Assembly: GCA_037893245.1 (NCBI GenBank)
Contig: JBAIAA010000409.1
Span: forward strand, 2,533,001-2,597,000
From: Crossaster papposus
Lineage: Eukaryota > Echinodermata > Asteroidea > Velatida > Solasteridae
Direction of reading: 5' to 3'
Length of the DNA: 64,000 nt
This document shows, one piece after another, positions 36,317-47,627 of the stretch. How positions within the stretch are numbered: position 1 is the first letter of the stretch; each line of letters starts with the position of its first letter. A program made the translations under genes and the position numbers. The notes beneath the pieces are model-generated. The model was given only the letters and a program-made list of their open reading frames with translations. It searched no databases and was not told where the DNA came from.

Positions 36317-37207
36317 CTAGATCGTGGTACGAATACCTTGCAGGGTGATGGGGAGGTATTCGGATCTATTAGGATCGAGATGGGATTTCAACGATGCCTT
36401 GAGCTGGCGATGGAAGCGCTCAACAAGGCCGTTGGCCTGCGGATGGTAGGATGTAGTTCTGCTGCGGGTAGTGTCAAGCAGATTGGTGAGGTTTCTGAAC
36501 AACGCTGACTCAAACTGACGTCCCCTGTCCGTCGTGATGGTTTCAGGGGTTCTAAAAACGGCAATCCGTTTGTCCACTAATGCCTTGGCGACAGTTTCTG
36601 CTGTGATGTCGCTAATGGGAATTGCCTCTGGCAATCGTATGTATCTGTTGATGCAGGTTAGAAGGTAGGACTGGCCGTTGGATGTGGGAAGCGGTCCTAC
36701 AAGGTCAATATGGGCATGTTGGAAACGGGCATCAGGCGTCCTGAAAGTACCGAAGGGCGCTTTGGTATGGCAATGAACCTTGGACCGTTGGCATGAAGAA
36801 CACGCACGAGCCCACTGTCGGACATCAAGCTTAACACCTGGCCACACAAAGCAAGCTGTGACGAGTTTCTCAGTAACCTTGGCACCAGGGTGACATAGAC
36901 CATGAATGGCATTGAAGATAGGTCGTCTGTGTTTTGCGGACACGACTGGGCGTGGGTCCCCGGTATAGACAACGCAGAGTATAGTGCCTGTGGTTGCAGG
37001 AATAGAAAGTTTCTTAAGGATGAGACTTGAAGTAGAACTTTGCAAGCCTGCAATCTCTTCATCTCCCTCCTGATCGGCTGCAATCTGGGCGAAGTCAATT
37101 GGAGCTGACATCAGGACGGGATAGCGCATCTGCGACTGCATTATCGGTGCCGTGGATGTGACGGATGTCTGATGTGTACTGCGAGATGTAGTCGAGGTGA
37201 CGGACAT
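36317..37207 (-). pseudogene. Gypsy integrase region (fossil)
   Basis: The best preserved part of the element. HGLCHPGAKVTEKLV and ACSSCQRSKV mark the H2C2 zinc-binding domain, HIDLVGPLP the first catalytic Asp, TTDRGRQFE the second, and NGLVERFHRQLK the catalytic Glu. Integrase inserts retroviral-type cDNA into host DNA. Part of the fossil above, not an active gene. Confidence 0.85.
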
Positions 37208-37219
37208 CAGGAGTGGCGG

Positions 37220-39389
37220 TCAGGCTTGGCATGCAGAGCATGCACTCTTAAAACCCCGAACTGTTCAACTTCTGTTTTAATAACTACGTTTCTTGGGGTC
37301 ATTTTGACCACGACAATTGTGGTGAAATTAATTACGCATTTTGATTGGTCGAGGTTTGTCACGCTATCACGTCATTGCGTACTAATACACGGTTCGGCGA
37401 AGCGCCGATCATGATTTTTTAAAGATTAGAATGCTTTAAAAAGTAGGTTCAGTTAAAACTTAAGTTTAAATTTATAGTTTAAAAATAAAATGAGTGTTTT
37501 GTGAGACTTTACTTCACATTTTACAAGCAAACTAATGGTAGACCTACATAATTGTTCGCGGATGTACATGTACATGTACACAGCGTGACATGTCGGCCAC
37601 CGCGCGAATTTTGACACGAAGCGGCCGCCATTGTAATTTTGTTGACAACGCGGCGTTAAAACGAAGGAGAAATTACTTGAGTACTGGGTTTTTAGGACTA
37701 TTATTGAACAGTTTGAAGGTTGGATGTGGTAACAGCAGTGAAGATAGTCTGTGTGGGTCTAGGTTATCTTTCGGAAGTTCGTGCGTACCGAAGTTACCTT
37801 GCATTTTTGCACTAATATTTACGTCGAAGCTGTGTTGGTATGCGAACGTAGCGTGCACTGACGATTTTAATGCGGTACATGACTTGTTGTGTTACACTAT
37901 TCGGCCGGCCGCCGGTCCCGGTACGCGTGCATGGTACAACCGGTCGCCGGTGTAGCGCGAATCCAGTTGAAATATGCCGGAGTAGCCAGACTGGGGCGCT
38001 GGTTAATGTACTCAATTTAGGAGGCTGCGTGTGTTTACGGTACCAAATGATAAACTGGCTATTCGTATACAGGGACCGTCTTCACGTGTTTATATCGCAT
38101 CATACCTATTATTACCTTTTCAAATTTAGTACCACAGCCTTCCAGTAAGTTCTCCATAGTTTTTTTCTTTTTCTGATGGTTGGATTGAAGGGTGAACTAA
38201 ATTTGTGTCAAACATGCGTTTACAGCCTATACGGGTGGGATACAAGGATAGTCACAAAACAATTCAGCGGAATTCGAGCGATTCACAATACCTAGAAGCT
38301 GCCGTTGGAGGCGCAAATCCTGCTATACCCGCAGTGCATCATGGTCGGCATCAGTTTGAAAAACGGTATTCATTTTGCATGAAGTCATCAGTTTTTACGT
38401 CTTTTTGGACGCGCACGATTAAAGTTCCAATTTGTTCTGCAAGTAACAATGTTTTAATCATCGACGCTTCCGGATACATTTATGTTTGTGTTGTACCTCG
38501 CGTGAACAATGAAGAATAGATATTTCACTACAGTATGATATACGAAAGAAGTCGACCGTAAAGTTTAAAAGTGGCTCTTTTGAGTCAAACGCTTGGTGGC
38601 GCACTGCATTGTGAATCGCTCGAATTGGACCGACGATTTGTTTAGTTATACACAAAAGTATGAAAACTTGCCTCGTGGATGAACACCTTGGCTTGACGGA
38701 GGGTGAATAGCTCAATTGTCAATCATTGTTGCCGTTAATTTGAATTTAAAGCAAAGAAGAGTGAAACCTTCACTAACATGTGCATAACATTATGTGTTTA
38801 TAAGAACGGGTTAAAGGTAAATAATTAGCCGCTCGTACTAAGCAATAATTATTGTATTTGTGTTTATTAATTATAATATTGAGCACAATAATTCCACCTG
38901 CAAACGGTAGTACAATAGGTTTACGCAGAATTTCAAATTAAGAATGGAAAATCTCATATAAGGTTTACATTTAATATGACATTAGTTTTTACTACCTACA
39001 TAATAGCCTGTATAGTATGCATTTGAAACAAATATAAGGTTGTACGAAAACTAATTTTGTTGGGTTGTGCTCTAAAAAGAAAATGTTCACAACTTAAGAG
39101 TGCGTTCGAATTATATCGATTGTGCCTCTCCAGTTTTGACCGCGTTTCAAATTCGAATGACCCAACAGTACTTGTGGCCATTATAGTCATAAAACGAAAT
39201 CGGATGACCATCAAAATTGTTCGGTTTTTCGTAAAATAGAATGGCGCGGTGGTTAAATTGGCCGCTCAATTGCCGAAATTGACTGGAAAAACCTAGAATT
39301 GCTCCATGTTTTATATATTGTGCATCAATTATTTTCAAAACTATTGATGTGTAATGTTACCATGGCGATTTACCACTGAGATTTTGCAT
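37220..39389. other. Foreign DNA inside the Gypsy element, no gene named
   Basis: Not retroelement-like. Contains ORFs at 37590-37955 and 38205-38519 (+) with no domain I recognise. An 18-bp inverted pair (ttcgagcgattcacaat at 38273, its complement at 38608) surrounds a segment with a tgcatcatggtcggc patch. May include one or more unrecognised DNA elements. Confidence 0.4.
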
Positions 39390-40250
39390 ATCACATCAAA
39401 GTTCACGAGGCGTTTGTTACCAGTCGAATATCTCCAGATTGGTTTGGAGTCTGTTCAAACCGTGTCCTCAGCGCAAAATTTGGGTGTTACCTTTGATAAA
39501 AACTTCACTATGACAATGCACATCAACAACACCTGTCGTGCTGCAAATTTCGCTCTGCGAAAGATCGGGTAAATTCGCAAATACCTCGACCAGAGAACTG
39601 CCGAAAAGCTCGTCCACGCATTCATCACCTCGCGACTTGACTACTGTAACAGTCTGTTATTCGGTCTGCCAGAGTGTGAGCTTGTAAAGCTACAGCATGT
39701 TCAAAATGCTGCAGCTAGAATGGTCACCCGCGTCAGAAAACACCATCATATCACTCCAGTTCTGCAGGAGCTGCATTGGCTGCCAGTCCGCAAACGAGTT
39801 GTGTTCAAGGTTTTGCTGCTGACATATAAAGCACTCCATGGGTTAGCGCCGAAGTACATCTCTGAGCTCCTCACTGAGCACAAGCCCACACGCTCGGTAA
39901 GGTCTGGTGCCAAACACTTGTTGAAACAAATGAGAACATCCACAGCATATGGTAATCGATCCTTTGCAGCCGCTGCTCCAAAACTGTGGAATGAACTCCC
40001 ACTGACAATCAAATTTGCAGGGTCCTTGCAGTGTTTCAAATGCCTACTAAAAACACATCTTTTTAAGTAATTTTTAATAGTTTCTGCTGGTGGTTTATTG
40101 TTAGTTCTAAAATTGTTTTATTATTAAGCATAAGTTTTAACTGTCATAGCTGGTCTGTTTTATTTAATTAGTGCGTTATTATTATGAATTTTAAGTGTAT
40201 AATGAATTAGTGTGTAATATTTTAAGGATTTTAAGACGCGGGGATTATTT
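39390..40250 (+). mobile_element. LINE 3' end (CR1/L2 group), 5' truncated
   Basis: A frame reads ..VSSAQNLGVTFDKN.., AFITSRLDYCNSLL, LVKLQHVQNAAARMVTR, HHITPVLQELHWLPV, FKVLLLTYKALHGLAPKYI, ending LKTHLFK and stop at 40070. This is the conserved C-terminal region after the RT palm in CR1/L2/Jockey-group LINEs. The 5' part is missing, as usual for LINE insertions, and one stop (about 39570) breaks the frame. About 180 bp of AT-rich 3' UTR follow. It lies inside the fossil Gypsy element in opposite orientation, hence inserted later. Confidence 0.8.
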
Positions 40251-40404
40251 ATCGAACCTCGATGCCAGGTAGTCCGAGTATCATTACGTTGGTTAAAGGA
40301 GCCACCTCTGATAGCAACGAGTGGCTAGCTGAGTGCCAAGCGGGTTCAGGTTGTCTTCAGGTAGCCCCCGCTGCGAGTAGAGACCCTGAAAGGGCTTCAT
40401 GTGC

Positions 40405-40632
40405 ATGGACAATTTGAACGGATGTGGGTCGCAAACTGGGGTTCCATAGATTGATAACCTTTTTTTTGTCAGTATTATATTACGCCAAAAATCAGATCCT
40501 CCGATCCGATCCTCATCCCTTCCTTTTCTCAACCTCCCCTCTTTTCCCCCACTTTTTTTCTCCTTTTTTTCTAATTTTACCCGGGGGGCACGTGCCCCCG
40601 CGACCCACCCCTGGATCCGCGCCTGATGCACG
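40405..40632. mobile_element. Small insertion with 'CGCGGATCCAGGGG' end
   Basis: Interrupts Gypsy RT-like sequence. Its right end reads cgcgacccacccctggatccgcgcc, the reverse of a motif (ggcgcggatccaggggtgg) often found at ends of short interspersed elements in aquatic animals. The middle is pyrimidine-rich. The ORF running through it on the - strand is a composite of host element and insert. Confidence 0.4.
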
Positions 40633-42008
40633 CACCAAGTCAACTTTGCTGAAGACTGAAGAGCCTGCGAGATTGGACGCGAAATCCTGCAGATGGGCGA
40701 TAAGATAGCGATCAGGCTCTGTATAGTCCCCACACGGTCGCCAGTCGCCTGGTGTCCTTTTGGGGACAATGTGGAGAGGACTTGACCAATTGCTGTCGGG
40801 GGGCGAATGATACCCAAGTCCAACACGTGGTTGAACTCCTCCTTTGCTATGGGAAGGCGGTCTGGAGCTAGACGGCGGGGTCGGGCTGTGACCGGTGGTC
40901 CTGTCCTAACTATACAATGAGTGATATCGTGAAGCACAGGAGTATCTTTGCATGAAGGTTGAGTGATTTGTGGAAATGCACTGAGAACTTTGTCGTACCT
41001 GGTTGGACGGGTGGGTTAGACCAAAATGGTACTGACAGGCAGATATGGCGCCACTGTTCCTGTAACCGAGAGGTTAGTATAGTTGTGTCGATGAGCCAAC
41101 GTCGCGAAACATCAACAATGAGATTGTAATGATGCAAAAAGTCTGCGCCCAGTATTGGAGTTGGTGTGTCTGCCGGAAAGAAAACCCGATGCTAAAGGTC
41201 ACTGACTTTTGTCTAAAAGTGGGTATGCTGGAACCATTCGCGGCCTGCCGTGAACATGTAGACTGGTGTATCCTTTCAACTGCGCTGGGTGGAACAAATG
41301 CTAACGGCTGCCCCTGTGTCTACTAGGAATTTATGTTTGTTGTGAGAGTCATAGATGAAGAACAGGCGGCTGGGGTGGGTACCAGGTGGAAGTGCTGCGC
41401 CTATCCCCTGGTGGGTTCGTTTCCCTGTAGGTTGGGGTAGGTGCATGGCTGGATGCACTTGTGCGCCTCGGCACCGAAACGGCGGTGGTACTAACAAAGT
41501 GTCTGTGAGGTCGCTGTGTCAGAAGATGTTGACATACGTTCACGACTTATGTTGCCTTGGCGGTTGCGACTTTGACTACGGCCACGAGACTGGCGCTTGA
41601 GTTGTGACTGCATGGAGCGCAGTTGCATGGAAAGTTTGGAGATCTGTTCACGGAGCTCGGCAAGTTCCCTGGCTGAGGAGGATGCAGGTGGGATCACAGC
41701 GCTGACTGGAGGAACGTAAACCTCGAGGATCCGATCGGCGAGTGAAGCAAGCTGGTCCAAAGGAACTGTGTCGCGAGACGATGCGAGGATGAGCTGTGCA
41801 TTAGTCAGGAGCCGTTGCAGAAAGAGTTGCTTGAAAATGCCCTCCTCCGGTATACGCTCGCCGAGCAGCTGACGCATGCGATGCAATAACTGCAAAGGTT
41901 TCTTGTCGCTTAACTACTCCTCAGTGAGCAGCATCTGCAGTCGTTTCTGCTCAGAAGCAGATGTGCGTCGGATCATTTCCTCTTTCAACTTCTGGTAAGG
42001 GTTTTCTG

Positions 42009-42010
<2 letters not shown>

Positions 42011-42057
<47 letters not shown>
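42011..42057. repeat. Poly-G tract, about 47 bases
   Basis: Longest pure G run in the window, located within the fossil gag region near its truncated 5' end. Confidence 0.9.
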
Positions 42058-42059
<2 letters not shown>

Positions 42060-44440
42060 GTTAACACCAAATCACGTACTTCCTGAATAATCTCTGGTTG
42101 TACAGCAGCGAGAATGTGAATAGTAATTACTGATCAAGTATTTTTCAACAAAAACAATCATTAATGTCTTTCTTTTGCTGTTGAGTAAATAATTTAAAAC
42201 GACTGTGTCCTTACCACCAGTGGCATGCAGTTCATCCAGGGATTTGCCCTGCTGGGAAGGCAGTTTCCCCTCTCCAAGCTGAGAAAAAGCCGAGAAAGTT
42301 TGGTGACCCTCTGCACAGTATCTGGCAACTGGTAGTATTCACGATGGACACGCAAATCATGACCCATGAAGTTTGCAAGTGTTTCAAGTTGATGTTCCTT
42401 CAAGGCAAGAATTTGCGATGCGGTTGCCGCGTGCTTACGAAGTTTTGTAGACCGGATGCTGGCAGCATTGTCAAGGCCCGTCATGTCTGCGTACACTCTT
42501 ATACAATCACATCCTCTTATATGACCTGTACCTCCATAAGAACATCGTGCAAACAAGTAGGTGTTGTCGTGGGCGACTCCAGCTTCATTTCTGAGCACTC
42601 AACCACGCCACCACCTCCTTGCTGAGAAGCACAGGAACAGTTCGACCCCTCTTGCCAACTATTTCGACAACTCTGAACATCTTGCACAGATGCCGTTCAA
42701 GATCAGTCAGCAGGCATTCCCCGTTGACACTAGCTATTGTGTGCTTCTGAAAGTCTTCTAGTTTCATCTTTGATACCTCCCCCTGCCTTCTGCAGTTGAA
42801 CATAATAAGGTGGCACAGTGCGACTTCATTCAATCTCTTCCAAGCTGGTCCAATTTGTTCGCCCCGAGCATCCTGGACAAGTTCCATTTCCCTGTTGCCA
42901 GCTTCATGGAGGAACGCCGACATTTTCACAACATCAGCATTTGTCGGCAGAATTTTAGGTTTGTTGCGCTTTTATTGGTACAGTGTTCTGTGTGCATGGG
43001 TGGATACACGGTCTCGCCAGGTCAGTTCGCACAACTGCAGAAATTCTTCAGCGTGTTGCGCTTTTTGCTTTTTGCCAGACTCTAGAGCATTTCCTTTAAG
43101 TATGAGTGCACACTTCTTGATGGAATGTCCAATCTTTAAAGCTAGAGACGGAACATCATACAACTGCTTGTCTTAATTAAAGCCAGCAATACCGTGAACA
43201 GCCTTGATGATATCATTCACGTAGTGGGGGTGGACAAATAATTCAAGTGATGCATTTGGCTGGTGTGTATTCTTGCGGAGTTCTATGACAAGACGACCCA
43301 ATTCCCGTATCTTGTTTCGGATGTAGCCATGTTGATCTACATCGTGCCCGAGTTTCGCGTATTCACGCTTGGCTACTTCCACAATCAAAGTGTCATTCTT
43401 GGCCAGCAGAGTCACCTCATCTCTCTTCATCGGAATAAGAACCTGGTTCAACTGGAAAGACACACCGACAGGTGGAGGCTTTAACAAATCACTCTTGTGA
43501 GCAACACGTCTACGCAGAGGAGTTGTGGTAGTGCTACCATGCGAGTGTGCAGGGAGTGCAGGTTTCAGTGGGCACTGGTGACGCCAGAGATCACTTCGCA
43601 CATAATAGCCATAACAATATATGCACGGTCCGTATGCATGTGGAGCTACCTTATGATTAGGCCTATATCCTACAATAAGTGCACCCCGGCCTTCCCGAAG
43701 GACTTGGCAATTGTGCCTATGATTACCAACATTGCGGATTTTCCACAGAAGTATCTTACGGGCACTTGGGTTGGTCTAAGACGCAAGCTCTACAACTTTG
43801 CTCTCTTCTTTGTGACATGACTGGAGATGACGGGGCAACTTAGATTGAGGTACTTCACAGTAAAAGCAGAAGTGTTTCTTGTCCCATTTCCTGTGCCCAC
43901 TTTCATTGCTGGTCTCCATGACTGTTATGTGACCGGTCTCAGTAGCCTCGGTTGATGATCTCTGTGACTCGGCACTTGAGGCTTCATATGGAGGAGGACA
44001 AACGGCAGGTCCTGTACCAGAATCAGTCTGGGGGCCATCATCCCAACTGGAACTGCTTTGTAGACTGTCTGAACCATTTGAGTGCGGACTCGAGAACAGC
44101 GGGTGGGCCACCTGGCATAGAAATCAAATCAAAATCACATTTAATTTTAAACAAATTACAATTTCTTTGGGTTATCTCTAAAATATACTAGCCATTTTAA
44201 CACCATCACAAGCAACCACCCCAACCACATTCGCCCTTGATGTGCAACTTAACTGACGACATACCGGTAGTTATCCTCTTCATAAAAAGATATGTAATTC
44301 AAATGAGAATTTGTGTCATGTGCATTCATTATATGACTTCTAAGACTGAGCAGTTCACTAATTAAATACTTGTAGTCAGCGTACAATACAGGCGTTGTTC
44401 ATATTAATAATAATAATAATGGTAATTATTATTATTATAC

Positions 44441-44712
44441 CTCCAAATAGGCACTTGGGAAGACAATCCCATAGAGATGTACACAAACTTAAAACAGTCC
44501 TAACTTGTTTACCCTGACCCTTTTGTCTAAGATCTTCAAAAATTGCTATTTAGACCAAAATCTGTCGTTCTAGGACAAAAATAACTCCCAAATGTCGTTT
44601 TTTTAGGGTAGGTAGACACTTAGGGAGACACTAAAATGTCTCCCTAAGTGCCACTGTCTCCTTATCACCTAAAAACTTACGCTAATTTGTCTGCCCAAGT
44701 GCCTATTTGGAA
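44441..44712. mobile_element. 272-bp MITE with 26-bp inverted repeats
   Basis: tccaaataggcacttggg(a/c)agacaa at both ends, inverted. An internal palindrome ttagggagacactaaaatgtctccctaa forms its centre. It sits in the intron between exons 2 and 3 of the - strand gene relic. Flanked on the left by a (taa)n/(tta)n run. Confidence 0.8.
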
Positions 44713-45169
44713 GAATTACGCATTTCATTTGTATTCTTCCTAACCTGTCTGTTGTTAATTAATGCATTCTATGGTAATTTTCTCACCTGGTGCTCAAATA
44801 GGCAGCGTGTCACACCATCAGTGTACCGGACGCAGTACTTTCCTGATAAGAAAGCCATAAATTCAACTAATTAAACTTTAAAGGGATTACATGTAATTGG
44901 GAGTAGTGGGAGAGGAATGTTGAAAAGTATTTGTTGTTTACATATCATATATATGTTTGGTTCTGAAGGGGGGGAAGCAAGTTTAGGAAAAATGGCATTG
45001 TTTATTTACATGTGGTACATGTCATGGGGGGATGTAAGAGGGTATACAGCTGTCTTAATTTATGTGTGACAAATGGGATTCTACATTATGGATTACATTT
45101 CTTACCTACGGAACCCCTAATAGGACATATTACGAATAGTAATCACCGTGACAAATTAAATTTAGTTTT

Positions 45170-45345
45170 GTATTTCTTGCCCGGGAAATGATTTCGTGCC
45201 CACGAAATAATTTCGTGCCCACGAAATCATTTCCCGTGCGCTCGAAAAAAATAATTTCACGAGCTCGAAATAATTTGTGCGCTCGAAATAATTTATTTTT
45301 TGTGCGCTTGAAATAATTTCCTGCGCTCGAAATCATTCTGTGCAA
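45170..45345. repeat. Minisatellite of cgaaataatttcgtg(c) units
   Basis: About nine degenerate units of 15-20 bp (gaaat(a/c)atttcgtgcccac, then gcgctcgaaataattt). The - strand ORF here is an artefact of the repeat. Confidence 0.8.
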
Positions 45346-45644
45346 TTGTTAGAAATCGGTTAAGTAAATATGTTTTACAGCACGGTCTTGACGCAAGGTT
45401 AACGTGAACCCACAAATTACGAGGGCATTCCATTTGTTTTCGTCATATGTCCTTTATTAGAGGCTCCGCACTTACCTTTGGTGAAGGAGATTATTACGGC
45501 AGGATACCATGATGAATCTGGAGGCCACAGTGCGATTACGTTCTCCCCTTCATGATGCTGGTGATTTGTCAAGGTTCCATCAAGACGACTACTCCGTTTC
45601 ATGTTTGTTATGGTAGTTCTGTCAGCCACACCTAGACTAGCTAG

Positions 45645-46724
45645 CTGTAACAAGACAACAATACAACAACAATATACCATTAAACTGATAATACAAGTAA
45701 ATATTAATAATTGTGGCTACTTATTTGTTTTATTATTTATACAATAACTACAATTAACTATTTCTTGTTCGCACGGTGCTCAACAATTCATGCTTGCGTT
45801 GGCAAAATAAAGCAGTTAAATTTGGTTATAACTTCTATATTATTCTTAAATTAGGCATATTCACTTCCCACATCATCCTATAGACTAGAGTGAGAGATCG
45901 AGGCCATGACTACAAATTACATTACAACGTAAATTAGCATGTCATATATGTCATAGAGTGAGCTACATTCATACTCATAGCGAGTAACATGCAAGCTTCC
46001 AAATACAATTGCTCTACTTACCATCTATCCACGAATTTATTCCAGCTCCATGGTACACCTAGCTAGCTGTAAATGACCACGTCTTCGCATAAACTACAAT
46101 ATGCCTCATTACACTTAGGCCAAAACAACGTTATAATAGTTAAGACATGTCTGGGCTAGTTTAGTTAGAGACATGTAATGTACATGTATGTATTTACGTC
46201 GTTGTCACACGCGCCACTTATGGAAACCAACGGAGGGCGCTATGCCATTCAGGGTAATACTGTTTGCGTTTTATTTGACGGGGTAAAAAATGTGCATACT
46301 GCCCCACGTCAGGTCTTATGCGTCAACCGAGGACTCCTCCCAAACGCTTTGATATTTAACCAACAGTCAAAAACGGCCACGAAAGTGCCATTTTTCACAA
46401 TATTTCATACCGAGGACGCGCTCGGTTTGCAAGGTGTCCTCAGTATGTGAGTGTGTACTTACATAAAAGCCCTCCATTTGCGGTATTGACATGTACACAC
46501 AAACACACGCAGTCGTGAACCACATAACGACCGAGGATCGATATTGTGTTTTCCTTTCTTCCTTTACTTAACCCAATCCCCATTGCTTTGCCATTGCACC
46601 GTCGATCGAGGACAGAATTCGGACAAGCAAACCGTCGATCGAGGATCCTTTGTTCCCTTTGTTCTCTTTTGTGTTTCGATCCTCGATCGTAATGCAAGAC
46701 AAGAACACGCAGCTTTACCTTACA
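45645..46724. other. Intergenic; one 170-bp inverted repeat
   Basis: 46526-46695 starts acgaccgaggatcgat and ends with the inverted relative atcctcgatcgt; two further cgtcgatcgagga boxes lie inside (about 46600 and 46632). A 90-codon ORF at 46178-46450 (+) has no recognised domain. Nothing else. Confidence 0.45.
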
Positions 46725-47500
46725 TACGCACTGTGGACATTCCTTTGTATTAGTGTAGTTAACAAACTTTGACTAAATACTCATTTTTCTCGCTTCCCCA
46801 AAACAAATTTACCCTCAAATTAGGATTATGGGCCTCTCAGCTGTCCCTTCTATCTTTTCTATATATAACCCTAACCCGTTTTTCCTCTAGCGCTCTTTTT
46901 CGGAAACTGAAAAACGGATTGTGGACGTGTGCAAGTCCACACACCGTAACCTCTTCCCGCAACGTGTGGACCTATATTGTTCGGAGGTCCACAGTGCGTA
47001 TGCAAGACTAACTCACACACACCCTACTATCACTGTGTGGGGGCATCCTTTGTATTCGTACAGTTAAGGACTATCGATCAAAATTCACCAAATACTAATA
47101 TTTCTCACACCATGAAGTTGTTTTCAATCCACATTTATACCTTAGAATAATTCTCGTCAATTTGTCTATATATAACCCGATAACCCGTTTTACCTCTAGC
47201 GTTCTTTATCCAAGAGGGGAAACCTCATGTGGACTTTGGCCAAATCCATAGAAGGTTTCAGGTTTGTGTAAAGGGTGGACATATTTTGTTACCAAGTCTA
47301 CACGAGGGTAGCAAGGTTCGTACACATAAATTATATGAATCAATACATAAGACAGAGATAACCCCCTCCTTTATGGTGGTCATTTTGCTAGATGATTTTT
47401 TTTAGGGATTATTGTTAGTTTTTTGTTAATTATTAGAACGACTCATGGTCACACGGTAAGGACATTCAATTGAAGGACGTGTAACGTCAATATTATTATT
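46725..47500. repeat. Two adjacent diverged R1 copies
   Basis: 46725-46900 and 47030-47490 both carry the 'tgtggacatcctttgtattcg ... ctctagcg(c/t)tctt' order. The second continues into D1 and the ttagttttttgttaattattacgac part, matching 23690-24250. This second copy belongs to the block later duplicated with the lectin gene (see 55890-56064). Confidence 0.65.
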
Positions 47501-47627
47501 TTTAAAATACCCAACCCAATAAATTATTGATTTCGTGGGAGCAGGTCACATAATGGGTAATAAATGGGAGAGTCTGTCGGTCCCATTCTGGCTGGGGATA
47601 GAATAATTGTTTGATAATTTGTTGCAG

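Larger units (their letters stand above)
35495..42120 (-). mobile_element. Fossil Ty3/Gypsy LTR retrotransposon, 5' truncated
   Basis: Order on the - strand: gag (about 42110-41490, with a Gln/Leu-rich helix and an Arg-rich tail), protease (about 41375-41290, motif VDTGAAVS), the N-terminal part of RT (about 40935-40690, with [16 protein letters not shown]), integrase (37207-36317: HHCC zinc-binding region, then D, D and E core with TDRGRQFES and YHPQANGLVERFH), and the integrase tail (to about 35785). A purine-rich tract (gggaggggg, - strand) before TGTAGTGCC marks the 3' LTR start at about 35706; its far end is near 35495. No 5' LTR was found. RNase H and most of RT are missing where about 3 kb of other DNA sits. 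Broken in many places. Confidence 0.85.
42190..45644 (-). pseudogene. Tudor-like / zinc-finger / YR-like gene relic
   Basis: A - strand spliced gene can be followed over 3.4 kb. Exon 1 (45644-45476) and exon 2 (44842-44787) join in phase and encode WPPDSSWYPAVI..KYCVRYTDGV, a Tudor/agenet-like beta-barrel. Exon 3 (44111-) opens with a Ser-rich linker and a C2HC-type finger (FCFYCEVPQSKLPRHLQSCH). A second finger follows at about 43660-43585 (CIYCYGYYVRSDLWRH). Then comes a long helical region and a C-terminal domain (RQGEVSKM.., VEIVGKRGRTVPVL, RSTKLRKHAATASQ, FMGHDLRVHREYY) with the layout of a tyrosine-recombinase fold. The family is multicopy in fish and invertebrates and may derive from Crypton/DIRS-like recombinases. 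This copy is interrupted about three times, so probably dead. Confidence 0.6.

Noticed and set aside
46178-46450. First exon of lectin copy 1
   Set aside because: No signal-peptide-like hydrophobic run and no phase-1 donor at its end; no counterpart upstream of copy 2.
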